A DNA stretch of 13,404 bases from an uncultured Stomatobaculum sp. (GCF_937924975.1 NZ_CALEYG010000040.1:1-13404), one strand, 5' to 3'; counted from the stretch's first letter, positions 6,737 through 12,928 are shown. Notes: generated from the sequence alone by a model not told the origin. Numbers and translations are program-made.

Positions 6737-8032
6737 ATGAGACAGCGTAACAGAGCGTTGTACATCAAACTGCTGCTTGGTCTGGGCGTTCTCCTCGCGG
6801 CGCTCTCCGGCTGCGGCAGTCGTGAGGCCGTCACAGCGACTGCGGCGGAATCTCCCGCAAATGCGACCGCGGGATCGGTCAATATTTTCCTGCGGGGGGA
6901 CAGCGCAAAGATTGAAGGACGCGGCGCAGAGATTGAGAAGGGCGTGCTCGTGATTCACGAGGGCGGGACCTACCGCCTGACGGGAGAGAGCCGCCTGCCG
7001 ATCGAAGTGCGCGCGGCGAATGTCTCGGTCACGCTGTATCTTGAAAACGTAAAACTCCATACGTGGGGCAACAGCGCAATTCGCGCTGTACAGCGCGGCG
7101 ACCTCACGCTGATTTTTGCGGGCGAAGAGACGAACAGCATTGAGACGGAGGGAAGAGAACAGAAGGACGGTTCGGCGGCGGATCCCAAAGGCGTGGACGC
7201 GGCAATCTTTGCCAAGGGAAATCTCACGTTGCGGGGCAGCGGCAGTGCGAATATCAAAGCGGCAAACCGCGGAATTGTCGCAAAGGGTGAGCTGGTTGTC
7301 GCGGAAGGGATTTTTGATCTCCGGACGGAGGACGATATTTTCTGCGGCAAAGAGAGCGTCACCTTGCAGGGCGGCACGGTCCGGGCGAGCGCACAGGGCG
7401 ATAAGGGAAAGGGTGTAAGCTCCGACGGCGCGGTGACCTTGTCGGGCGGTTCCTATGTGTTTGAGCATACGAGCGAGGGTATCGAGGGCAAGACCATAGA
7501 GATGAGCGGCGGCAGCTTTGACATCAGCGCGGACGATGACGGCATGAACGCGCGGGAGCACTACGACAAGGAGGAGACAAAGAGTCGGAAGAAAGAGGCA
7601 AATCCCGAGATTTGGATTCACATTGCGGGCGGAGAGCTCTATGTGACGGCGGGCGGCGACGGCCTGGACTCGAACGGCGATCTGATTTTCAGCGGCGGAA
7701 CAAGTTATATCAACGGCTCTGACACCGGAAAGGATGCCGCGCTCGACTGGAACGGCAGCTGCCGCGTGGACGGCGGTGTTCTGATTGCCTCGGGCATGAA
7801 GGCGCGGGCAGAGAAGATTTCACCGGAATCGGCACAGCCTTTCTTCGAGTGGGAACTCGGGAGCGAGCACCCGGCGCGGGAGCAGATTTCCGTACAGCGG
7901 GGAGACGGCAGTATGCTCTACTGGGAGCTTCCGCGCAGTGCCTACGACTATGTGCAGATTTCCTGCCCGGAACTCACGGAAGAGAACACACTCCACGCGG
8001 TCGCGGGAAACGAGTGCATTGCGTTGCGCTGA
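6737..8032 (+). CDS. Lipoprotein with Cthe_2159-type carbohydrate-binding beta-helix domain
   Basis: This 431-residue protein begins with a lipoprotein signal peptide: MRQRNR, a hydrophobic core, then lipobox LSGC with the lipidated Cys at 26. After a short Ala/Thr-rich spacer, the rest (about 47-400) consists of short repeated strands such as GDLTLIFAG, GNLTLRGSG, GELVVAEG, ESVTLQGGTV, GAVTLSGGSY and KTIEMSGGSFDI. It includes the turns ADDDGMNA and GGDGLDSNGDLIFSGG typical of the Cthe_2159 (DUF4353) parallel beta-helix family, whose founding member from Clostridium thermocellum binds acidic polysaccharides. ATG 6737 is preferred because GAGGTG lies at 6727-6732 and the signal peptide starts there. 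An in-frame ATG at 6704 lacks a ribosome-binding site. It is probably anchored on the cell surface and single in its transcription unit. Confidence 0.85.
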   Translation: MRQRNRALYIKLLLGLGVLLAALSGCGSREAVTATAAESPANATAGSVNIFLRGDSAKIEGRGAEIEKGVLVIHEGGTYRLTGESRLPIEVRAANVSVTLYLENVKLHTWGNSAIRAVQRGDLTLIFAGEETNSIETEGREQKDGSAADPKGVDAAIFAKGNLTLRGSGSANIKAANRGIVAKGELVVAEGIFDLRTEDDIFCGKESVTLQGGTVRASAQGDKGKGVSSDGAVTLSGGSYVFEHTSEGIEGKTIEMSGGSFDISADDDGMNAREHYDKEETKSRKKEANPEIWIHIAGGELYVTAGGDGLDSNGDLIFSGGTSYINGSDTGKDAALDWNGSCRVDGGVLIASGMKARAEKISPESAQPFFEWELGSEHPAREQISVQRGDGSMLYWELPRSAYDYVQISCPELTEENTLHAVAGNECIALR

Positions 8033-8072
8033 CAAAAACTGCAGCTTCACCATCCGAGGGGGTGGAGGAAGA

Positions 8073-8225
8073 ATGGCGAATGAAATCACAAAAGACCACA
8101 CGAAGGTGTTTATCCGTCGTTGTGGTCTTTCGTTTTCTCTCCGCTTGGGAGTGACGATGATATTTGGGGGCTTATTGTTTGCCGATTTGACGGCATTTCG
8201 AATTTGGGTTAGGATAGTAGTATAA
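8073..8225 (+). CDS. Doubtful small ORF, 50 residues, hydrophobic C-terminus
   Basis: An ATG at 8073 follows GGAGG at 8064-8068 (4-nt gap) and opens a 50-codon frame beginning MANEITKDHTKVFIRRCGLS and ending with a hydrophobic segment rich in Phe, Leu, Ile and Val that could span a membrane. Against it, the frame contains both a terminator-like hairpin (8091-8130) and the predicted promoter of the next gene (8187-8215), and I recognise no family. Most likely it is chance in an intergenic region. Confidence 0.2.
   Translation: MANEITKDHTKVFIRRCGLSFSLRLGVTMIFGGLLFADLTAFRIWVRIVV
8091..8136 (+). terminator. Intrinsic terminator after the lipoprotein gene
   Basis: AAAGACCACA (8091-8100) pairs perfectly with TGTGGTCTTT (8121-8130). 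The following CG can pair with the CG before the right arm across one bulged T. The loop is about 15 nt and a T-rich tail CGTTTTCTC follows. It sits 58 nt after the stop codon of the lipoprotein gene. Confidence 0.65.
8187..8215 (+). promoter_or_regulatory. Predicted promoter of the glycosylase-GNAT-exporter operon
   Basis: TTGACG at 8187-8192, a 17-bp spacer and TAGGAT at 8210-8215 lie 36 bp before the GTG start of the glycosylase gene. The spacing is ideal and the hexamers are good, so this probably drives the genes from 8252 to 10955. Confidence 0.6.
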
Positions 8226-8251
8226 CGCTTATGTAGACCGAAGGAGGATTT

Positions 8252-9115
8252 GTGCGGGAGTTTCGTACCATAGAACTCAGGGAAGCGCTGAGCTTACAGA
8301 AAATTGCGGACAGCGGACAGTGTTTCCGCCCCGGTGAAATCGGGGGCGGCGTGTTTCGCTTTATCTCGGGAAACGAGGTGCTGGAGTTAAAACAGCGCGG
8401 CGACTGCGCCGTGGAGGTCTCCTGCGATGCGGAAACCTGGGATAAAGTCTGGCTCCCCTACTTTGACCTGGAACGCGACTACAGCGCCATACAGCGCGAT
8501 ATCTTCGAGAGCGGAGATACATTGCTCACCGAGGCAACCGTCCACGGCGACGGCATACGGGTACTTCGTCAGGAGCCGTTTGAGATGCTGGTTTCCTTTG
8601 TGCTCTCGCAGCGAAAGTCCATTCCGGCCATACGGACTGCCGTTCGTCAGCTCGCCGAGACCTACGGCGAGGAGACCTTGGCGCCCTCCGGAGAGCACGT
8701 CCATCTCTTTCCGAAGCCGGAGGCGCTCGCGGGAAGTTCGGAGCAAAGTCTGCGGGATTTGGGGCTTGGCTACCGCGCGCCCTATGTGCTGGATGCTGCG
8801 CGCCGCGTGGCGGACGGGAAGCTTGATCTCGCTGCGCTTCGCAAACGTCCGGATGAGGAACTCTTTCTGGAACTACAGAGCGTACACGGCGTCGGGAAGA
8901 AGGTCGCGAACTGCGTGATGCTCTTTGGCTACGGCAGAACGGAGCGCGTGCCCTCGGACGTCTGGATGCAGCGCATTGTGAGCGAGGGCTATCAGGGGGT
9001 GGACCCCTTGGTTGCCCGGAAGCATGCGGGTATTTTACAGCAGTACCTATTCTACTATGCGCTCACCCACAAGGAACGGTTTACACCCCGCAAGGTGCGG
9101 GACGAAGAGAGGTAA
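8252..9115 (+). CDS. 8-oxoguanine DNA glycosylase/AP lyase, OGG1 family
   Basis: The 287-residue protein has an OGG-type N-terminal domain (SLQKIADSGQCFRP and FRFISGNEVLEL, about 13-46) and an HhH-GPD glycosylase fold: REPFEMLVSFVLSQRKSI (about 107-124), then the hairpin-helix-hairpin VHGVGKKVANCVMLFGYG (211-228) with the catalytic Lys at 217, and VPSDVWM with the catalytic Asp at 236. These correspond to Lys249 and Asp268 of human OGG1. It should remove oxidised guanine from DNA and nick the abasic site. It starts with GTG 8252 after AAGGAGG (4-nt gap). No nearby in-frame ATG offers a better start. It is first in a tight run of four genes (18-nt gap to the next), which suggests an oxidative or sulfur stress context, though this is inference. 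Confidence 0.87.
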   Translation: MREFRTIELREALSLQKIADSGQCFRPGEIGGGVFRFISGNEVLELKQRGDCAVEVSCDAETWDKVWLPYFDLERDYSAIQRDIFESGDTLLTEATVHGDGIRVLRQEPFEMLVSFVLSQRKSIPAIRTAVRQLAETYGEETLAPSGEHVHLFPKPEALAGSSEQSLRDLGLGYRAPYVLDAARRVADGKLDLAALRKRPDEELFLELQSVHGVGKKVANCVMLFGYGRTERVPSDVWMQRIVSEGYQGVDPLVARKHAGILQQYLFYYALTHKERFTPRKVRDEER

Positions 9116-9133
9116 GAAAAGGAGAAGCAAATC

Positions 9134-9775
9134 ATGCGACACGAACTGAAACGAAAACAGACGGCGGAGACAGACTGTACCAAGCGGATCCGAGTGGAAA
9201 AACTCAACCTGCCCGCGCTGCGGCGTCTCTTTGAGACGAGAATGCAGGAAGATTTTCCGGAGGTAGAATTAAAGCCCTTCCCGAAGATGCAAGAGCTCTA
9301 CGAGACGGGGCATTATCTGCCGCTCGCGATCCGCGACAACAGCAAGAATCAAGACCTTCTCGCCTATGCGCTCTTTGCGCGGGAAAGTGCGGAGGAGGGA
9401 CACCACTATCTGCTCGACTACTTTGCCGTCAAGGAATCGGAGCGCGGCAGCGGAATCGGGACCGACTTTTTGCGGGAGATGGAGGCACACATCGACGACG
9501 CCGAGACCATACTCGGTGAGATCGAGGATCCGGATCACGCCGCGGACAATGAAGAGGAGGCCGTGCGCCTTCGCCGCCGCGCGTTTTATCTCCGGAACGG
9601 CGTCCGTGAGACCCGCGTGCGCGCGGAGGTCTGCGGCATGAACTACCGCATCCTCGAGGCAGGCGGCGCCACGCCGCACTCCGCCGCAGAAATTCGGCAC
9701 ATTTTGGATCGCTTCTATCGCCGTTTCTTCTCCGAGAAGATGTACCGCGAGGAAGTGAACGTTCATATCGCCTGA
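9134..9775 (+). CDS. GNAT-family N-acetyltransferase
   Basis: This 213-residue protein carries the acetyl-CoA-binding motif A of the GNAT fold: LLDYFAVKESERGSGIGTDF (93-112), with the R-x-x-G-x-G pyrophosphate loop at 104-109, followed by helix LREMEAHI. A second block, RRRAFYLRNGVRET (147-160), matches the usual R-x-FY-x2-G element. The N-terminal region FETRMQEDFPEVELKPF resembles substrate-binding parts of uncharacterised Firmicute GNATs. The acceptor substrate cannot be told from sequence. It starts at ATG 9134 with AGGAG about 10 nt upstream. It lies 18 nt after the glycosylase gene and 8 nt before the exporter gene, so it is probably co-transcribed with both. Confidence 0.82.
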   Translation: MRHELKRKQTAETDCTKRIRVEKLNLPALRRLFETRMQEDFPEVELKPFPKMQELYETGHYLPLAIRDNSKNQDLLAYALFARESAEEGHHYLLDYFAVKESERGSGIGTDFLREMEAHIDDAETILGEIEDPDHAADNEEEAVRLRRRAFYLRNGVRETRVRAEVCGMNYRILEAGGATPHSAAEIRHILDRFYRRFFSEKMYREEVNVHIA

Positions 9776-9783
9776 AAAAAACA

Positions 9784-10548
9784 ATGAATATCACAACCTT
9801 TTTGATTGTATGCCCGCTGGTTTTTCTGGCGGGCTTTGTAGACGCCATCGGCGGCGGCGGCGGTTTGATTTCCCTGCCCGCCTATCTCTTTGCCGGAATT
9901 CCGGTGCATACGGCCATCGGCACCAATAAGTTTTCGGCGGTCTTCGGGACCACCCTCGCGACCGGCCGCTTTGCGAAGCAGGGCATGATAGAGAAGCGCC
10001 TTGCACTTCCCGCGGTTGCGGCGGCCTTTGTGGGCGCCTCGATCGGCGCGCGGCTCTCGCTCCGCATGCCGGAGCGGATGACCTTGATCATTCTGCTGAT
10101 CATCCTGCCCTTTGTCGCCTTCCTGGTTCTGAATAAGAAATTGCTCCGCGACCGAGGCCCGGAGGACGAGCAAATTACGAAGCGTACCTATGTGACCGCG
10201 GCGGCCTCGGCCTTTCTGGTCGGCATTTACGACGGGCTTTACGGCCCCGGCACGGGCACTTTTTTGATCGTGCTCTTAAATGTCTGGTCGCGCCTCGGCC
10301 TAAAGAGCGCAAACGGGCAGGCGAAGGCCATTAACCTTGCGACCAATCTGAGCTCGCTCATCGTATTTCTGATGCACGGCACCGTCTTGATTCCGCTCGG
10401 CCTGAGCGCGGCGGTCTGCAATATGATAGGTGCCTACCTCGGCGCGGGGCTTGCGCTGAAACGGGGGAGCAAGGCCATACGCCCTGTCCTCTTACTTGTT
10501 CTGTTGCTGCTCTTTGTCAAGATTATTTCTCAGCTGCTCGGACAGTGA
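9784..10548 (+). CDS. TauE/SafE (TSUP) family membrane exporter
   Basis: The 254-residue, strongly hydrophobic protein has the two-fold internal repeat of TSUP permeases. The first signature is GFVDAIGGGGGLISLP (17-32) followed by HTAIGTNKFSAVFGT, and the second is GIYDGLYGPGTGTF (147-160) followed by SANGQAKAINLATNLSSL. Seven to eight membrane helices are likely. Members move sulfite, sulfoacetate or other small organosulfur anions out of the cell, but substrate assignment within the family is unreliable. Length is typical. The start ATG 9784 comes 8 nt after the GNAT stop with only a run of A before it and no Shine-Dalgarno sequence. Translation may rely on ribosomes arriving from the upstream gene. 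Confidence 0.88.
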   Translation: MNITTFLIVCPLVFLAGFVDAIGGGGGLISLPAYLFAGIPVHTAIGTNKFSAVFGTTLATGRFAKQGMIEKRLALPAVAAAFVGASIGARLSLRMPERMTLIILLIILPFVAFLVLNKKLLRDRGPEDEQITKRTYVTAAASAFLVGIYDGLYGPGTGTFLIVLLNVWSRLGLKSANGQAKAINLATNLSSLIVFLMHGTVLIPLGLSAAVCNMIGAYLGAGLALKRGSKAIRPVLLLVLLLLFVKIISQLLGQ

Positions 10549-10574
10549 GTGAGAGAGTCGGGAAGGAGGTATTT

Positions 10575-10955
10575 ATGCCCATATTCCAAAACGTGATTTT
10601 ACCGCTCGGCATCGCGCTTTTCATGCTTTGGGTTCTCACGCGGCAGCGAGAGGGGTGCCTTCGCCCCCTCTATGCGATGACTGCGGTGCTCTTGCTTTGC
10701 TGTGCGCTCTCAACCGTCTGGATGAATTTGACTGCGCCGCGCGGCATCGGCGTTCCGCACTTTCTCCCGTGGCTCTGGTATTTCGGGATGATGGGCGGCT
10801 ACGCGCTGACCCCGATCTCTTTGCTCTACTTTGCCTTTTCCGCGGTGAAGGCCGCGCGCATCAGACAAGTGCTGCAGTGGGTGCTTTACCTTGCGGGTGC
10901 TCTTCTTCTCTGGGCCATGGTAGCAGCGTTGACGTCTCTACTACGCAACATATGA
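10575..10955 (+). CDS. Small integral membrane protein, unknown function
   Basis: I do not recognise a family. From ATG 10575 (GGAGG at 10565-10569, 5-nt gap) the product is 126 residues with about four hydrophobic segments, near 5-22, 33-50, 64-90 and 99-121, joined by short loops with positive residues (TRQREGCLR, KAARIRQ). An alternative GTG start at 10545 overlaps the exporter stop by 4 nt and adds ten polar residues. The ATG is preferred because its ribosome-binding site is well placed. It is last in the glycosylase-GNAT-exporter run and may work with the exporter. It uses GC-rich codons like its neighbours, which supports real coding. Confidence 0.7.
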   Translation: MPIFQNVILPLGIALFMLWVLTRQREGCLRPLYAMTAVLLLCCALSTVWMNLTAPRGIGVPHFLPWLWYFGMMGGYALTPISLLYFAFSAVKAARIRQVLQWVLYLAGALLLWAMVAALTSLLRNI

Positions 10956-11394
10956 GCGGAGAATCGCATTCTTTCTCTCCGGCGAAGGGGAGAAGAGAAG
11001 TGGCAGGCTGTACCGGCAGACTGCGAAGAAGTCGAAACGGAAAGAAACGCTGGTACAAAAGAGAGTCATCGGCCGAAATCGGGTGCGACAGAGCCTAAAC
11101 ATGCGTTCTTATTTGGAACCCGCGTGCAATCTACAAATCAGGTTTTAAAAGGCTTCGCAGTGACAATAAGAACACATTCGCAGGGGCGACGGAGCGCAGG
11201 GGAAGAGGTCGACGGGGTGCCCGGGACGCTGCTGTCGCGGAAGCGGAGAGAAGAATTGCGACCGACGCGAAACGGAGAGCTTCGGATGCGGGGCGTTGAA
11301 GCAGTTGACATAAAATGCGGAACGGCTTGCGCGGAAGGACAAGAGCTAATCCAAAACTTCGCACAGCGAATCAACGAATCGGATCAATCATAAA
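10956..11394 (+). other. Gene-free purine-rich stretch with several inverted repeats; possible structured RNA
   Basis: I find no convincing gene in these 439 nt. An 89-codon frame from GTG 11124 ends at TAA 11391-11393 but has no ribosome-binding site and no recognisable family. The stretch contains a long hairpin right after the preceding stop (10969-10980 with 10987-10999, 12 bp with one bulged G and one wobble, loop GGCGAA, no T tail). It also has ACTGCGAAG 11020-11028 with CTTCGCAGT 11153-11161, and GTTCTTATT 11105-11113 with AATAAGAAC 11165-11173, which extends by ATG/CAT across one mismatch. The last two pairings interlock like a pseudoknot. A weak promoter (TTGACG 10929-10934, 16 bp, TATGAG 10951-10956) precedes it and a strong hairpin closes it. 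It matches no RNase P, tmRNA, SRP or 6S pattern I can recognise. Confidence 0.3.
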
Positions 11395-11541
11395 AAGAAC
11401 GGACCGCAGTTGCGGTCCGTTCTTAATACTTTTATCTGTCGGCATTCCCTTTAACAGTTCCTTTGCAGAAAAGCGGCTCTGGTGAGCACATGCAGCACCA
11501 CCGGAAAGCCCGCCACAAGAAGGACAGATGGTATGCTTCAT
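11371..11541 (-). CDS. Possible small Cys-rich protein, 56 residues
   Basis: ATG at 11541-11539 follows GGAGG (complement of 11550-11554) with an 8-nt gap. The predicted peptide begins MKHTICPSCGGLSGGAACAH and has Cys6, Cys9, Cys18 and His20, a spacing that could bind a metal ion. A double-Gly (LSGG) precedes AAC. The frame runs through the strong hairpin at 11395-11424 and stops only 24 nt beyond it, which is unusual for a real gene and could mean a leader peptide, a frame that normally ends without a stop, or a chance ORF. I recognise no family. Codons are more AT-rich than those of the nearby housekeeping genes. Confidence 0.4.
   Translation of the reverse strand: MKHTICPSCGGLSGGAACAHQSRFSAKELLKGMPTDKSIKNGPQLRSVLFMIDPIR
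11395..11424. terminator. Very strong hairpin terminator, better T tail on the minus strand
   Basis: A 13-bp perfect stem (11395-11407 with 11412-11424, centred on CGGACCGC/GCGGTCCG) closes a loop AGTT. Read on the minus strand, the stem base and tail give TTTTT. On the plus strand the tail is only AATACTTTTA. It can end transcription from the left (region 10956-11394) and from the right (small ORF 11541-11371). Confidence 0.75.
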
Positions 11542-11582
11542 GACTTTTTCCTCCAAACATACTACATACTGTTTCAAGGAAG

Positions 11583-11612
11583 ATGTAAGCAGAGAAAAGC
11601 CTTGCGTATCAA
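11583..11612 (-). promoter_or_regulatory. Possible promoter for the small Cys-rich ORF
   Basis: On the minus strand TTGATA (complement of 11607-11612), an 18-bp spacer and TTACAT (complement of 11583-11588) lie about 40 nt before the small ORF at 11541. The hexamers are moderate, so this is a weak call. Confidence 0.35.
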
Positions 11613-11625
11613 GGGTTTGAAGCAA

Positions 11626-11735
11626 TTTTTACCAACTCTTTTTGTCCACCCTTCATCTTGTTTCAAAGAAGACGAAAACCCCGCAACACTTGATTCTACT
11701 AGCGTTGCGGGTTTTTTTACCCACTCTTTTTGTCC
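11626..11735. repeat. 22-bp direct repeat pair flanking a terminator
   Basis: The segments 11626-11647 and 11714-11735 are identical at 21 of 22 positions; the cores read ACCAACTCTTTTTGTCC and ACCCACTCTTTTTGTCC. They are 66 bp apart, and the second copy begins in the T tail of the hairpin at 11680-11711. A partial third echo (AACTCTTTTTTG) follows near 11738-11749. This could mark a local tandem duplication or the ends of a small inserted unit containing the hairpin. Confidence 0.65.
11680..11718. terminator. Bidirectional intrinsic terminator downstream of araC-type gene
   Basis: CCCGCAAC (11680-11687) pairs with GTTGCGGG (11704-11711), extended by CT/AG across one mismatch. Seven T follow on the plus strand. 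Four T follow on the minus strand (complement of 11675-11678). It probably ends the AraC-family transcript coming from the right. Confidence 0.75.
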
Positions 11736-11754
11736 TATAACTCTTTTTTGTTGT

Positions 11755-12633
11755 TTAGTCCGGCATGGTGGCGCGCATCTTGCGTATGCCGTGAATTTCG
11801 GCATTGACCGCATAGCGATCGCCCTGGCGGTAGAGCTTTGCGTATTTCTTCGGCGAGACGCCGACATAGCTGTTGAAGGTGCGAATAAAGTGCGAGTAGG
11901 TCTGGAAACCGGATTTTTCGCTTGCCTCCTGGACATTTGCGCCCTGCCGCAGAAGTTGCTGGGCGGTGATGATGCGGAGCTGAATCACATACTCCATGAC
12001 TGAGAAGCCGGTGCCCTTTTTAAAAATATGGCAGAGATAGTGCTTGCTCAGCATGAAGTGCTCGGCGAGCTCGTCGAGCGACAGGTGCTCGGTGCAGTTC
12101 TTCCGGAGATAGTCGAGTATCGGCTGCACGCGGTTATAGTCCTGGTTTGAGGTGCCGTGCTCCTTTTTGGTGGAGCGGATGCGGCTGCAGACCAGGAGCA
12201 GAATCTCGTAGAGCGTGATGCGCTCCAGGATGTCCGTGCCGAAGGAAGGCGGCATGCTGATGCGCAGCTTCTCGAACAGGCGCGCGAGGCGCTTGCTGTC
12301 TTCCTCCGTGAGGCGGATGCAGGCACCGCTGTTTTTCAGTGCATCGGCAAAATTCGTCTGCGGCGTCGAGAGCTGGTCGAGCAACGAGGGCAGGATGTGC
12401 AGCACATAGCGTTTGAAGACAGAGCCGTCCGCGCCGTTCTCGTCGCGGTGTAAGGTATTGGCATTCAGGATGAAAAGCGTGTTCTTCTTCAGCGGATACA
12501 TTTTCCGGTCCATGAAGAAGTCGCCGCCGTCGGTCAGCACGAGCATGAGCTCTATGCCCTCGTGATAGTGCAGGCGGTGCATGCGCCACTGATCATCCTG
12601 TTTATATTGAATAATGTAATCTCTGGATTCCAT
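11755..12633 (-). CDS. AraC-family transcriptional regulator with cupin-like sensor domain
   Basis: The 292-residue protein has an N-terminal cupin-type effector domain (HYHEGIELMLVLTDGGDFF, about 23-40, through NTLFILNANTLHRDE, about 51-65) and a C-terminal double helix-turn-helix of AraC type (about 168-270): LSLDELAEHFMLSKHYLCHIFKKGTGFS for the first and VQEASEKSGFQTYSHFIRTFNSYVGVSPKKY for the second. ATG 12633-12631 is chosen because GAGGAGG lies 5 nt upstream. A frame opening 24 codons earlier at 12705 lacks a ribosome-binding site and overlaps the predicted -10 box. It is divergent from the decarboxylase operon, a common arrangement for a local activator, but the inducer is unknown. Confidence 0.93.
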   Translation of the reverse strand: MESRDYIIQYKQDDQWRMHRLHYHEGIELMLVLTDGGDFFMDRKMYPLKKNTLFILNANTLHRDENGADGSVFKRYVLHILPSLLDQLSTPQTNFADALKNSGACIRLTEEDSKRLARLFEKLRISMPPSFGTDILERITLYEILLLVCSRIRSTKKEHGTSNQDYNRVQPILDYLRKNCTEHLSLDELAEHFMLSKHYLCHIFKKGTGFSVMEYVIQLRIITAQQLLRQGANVQEASEKSGFQTYSHFIRTFNSYVGVSPKKYAKLYRQGDRYAVNAEIHGIRKMRATMPD

Positions 12634-12703
12634 ACGAACCTCCTCGGACGATGAGTTCGGACTTTCCGCATAAATAGGCGGATATTCCGCTCGTCTTACC
12701 AAC

Positions 12704-12731
12704 AATATAACACAAGTTGTAAAAGACGCAA
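12704..12731 (-). promoter_or_regulatory. Predicted promoter of the AraC-family regulator
   Basis: On the minus strand TTGCGT (complement of 12726-12731), a 16-bp spacer and TATATT (complement of 12704-12709) with an upstream TGT make an extended -10 promoter. The sequence CTTGTGTTATATTG recurs almost unchanged at the divergent promoter. Confidence 0.6.
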
Positions 12732-12805
12732 GTAGAGTGTCCTAACGGACTTTTTGGGCGAAAATGAATTTGTGCAAGAAACAGCAGAGAAGTACACCAA
12801 ATAAA

Positions 12806-12835
12806 TCAGTTTTTTGGCGGGTTTCCCCAAACTGA
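12806..12835. promoter_or_regulatory. Inverted repeat between the divergent AraC and decarboxylase promoters
   Basis: TCAGTTT (12806-12812) and AAACTGA (12829-12835) form a perfect 7-bp inverted repeat around a 16-bp centre that can itself pair GG with CC. It lies midway between the two divergent promoters and could be a regulator site or a small hairpin. No binding can be inferred from sequence alone. Confidence 0.3.
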
Positions 12836-12884
12836 GACAATTTGCGCTAGCTTTTTGACAACAAAGGGGAGGAATCTTGCGCCT

Positions 12885-12898
12885 CTTGTGTTACAATG
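12885..12898 (+). promoter_or_regulatory. Extended -10 promoter of the decarboxylase operon
   Basis: TACAAT at 12892-12897 is preceded by TGT, an extended -10 element, about 32 nt before the first start codon. No good -35 is seen at 17-18 bp (GAGGAA or GGAGGA). A TTGACA at 12855-12860 is 31 bp away, too far to pair. A weak -35 fits a promoter that needs an activator such as the divergent AraC protein. Confidence 0.5.
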
Positions 12899-12928
12899 AG
12901 TACATATCAAAAAGGAGGTAGGGGTAGT

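Noticed and set aside
6710..7621. Long minus-strand open frame opposite the lipoprotein gene
   Set aside because: The plus-strand protein has a lipobox and regular beta-helix repeats. The antisense product shows no domain and starts without a Shine-Dalgarno sequence.
9269..9784. Minus-strand open frame opposite the GNAT gene
   Set aside because: The plus-strand GNAT motifs are clear and lie in an operon. The antisense frame only mirrors its codon usage.
10952..11098. 48-codon basic ORF starting in an ATGA overlap with the membrane protein stop
   Set aside because: The overlap looks like coupling, but the frame is rich in AGA and other codons rare in the neighbouring genes, encodes a low-complexity Arg-rich peptide, contains a long hairpin at its start and has no Shine-Dalgarno sequence.
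11174..11232. Several GGG/GGGG runs suggesting a G-quadruplex
   Set aside because: The loops between the runs are about 10-12 nt or longer, too long for a confident quadruplex call.
11305..11310. TTGACA inside the gene-free region
   Set aside because: No -10-like hexamer at the right distance, and no gene follows on that strand.
11131..11374. Overlapping minus-strand frames with signal-peptide-like stretches
   Set aside because: Two competing frames over the same bases, neither with a ribosome-binding site or a known family. The hydrophobicity follows from the pyrimidine-rich strand.
12855..12860. Consensus TTGACA upstream of the decarboxylase operon
   Set aside because: It lies 31 bp from the best -10 box, and there is no acceptable -10 at 16-18 bp, so it probably does not act as this promoter's -35.
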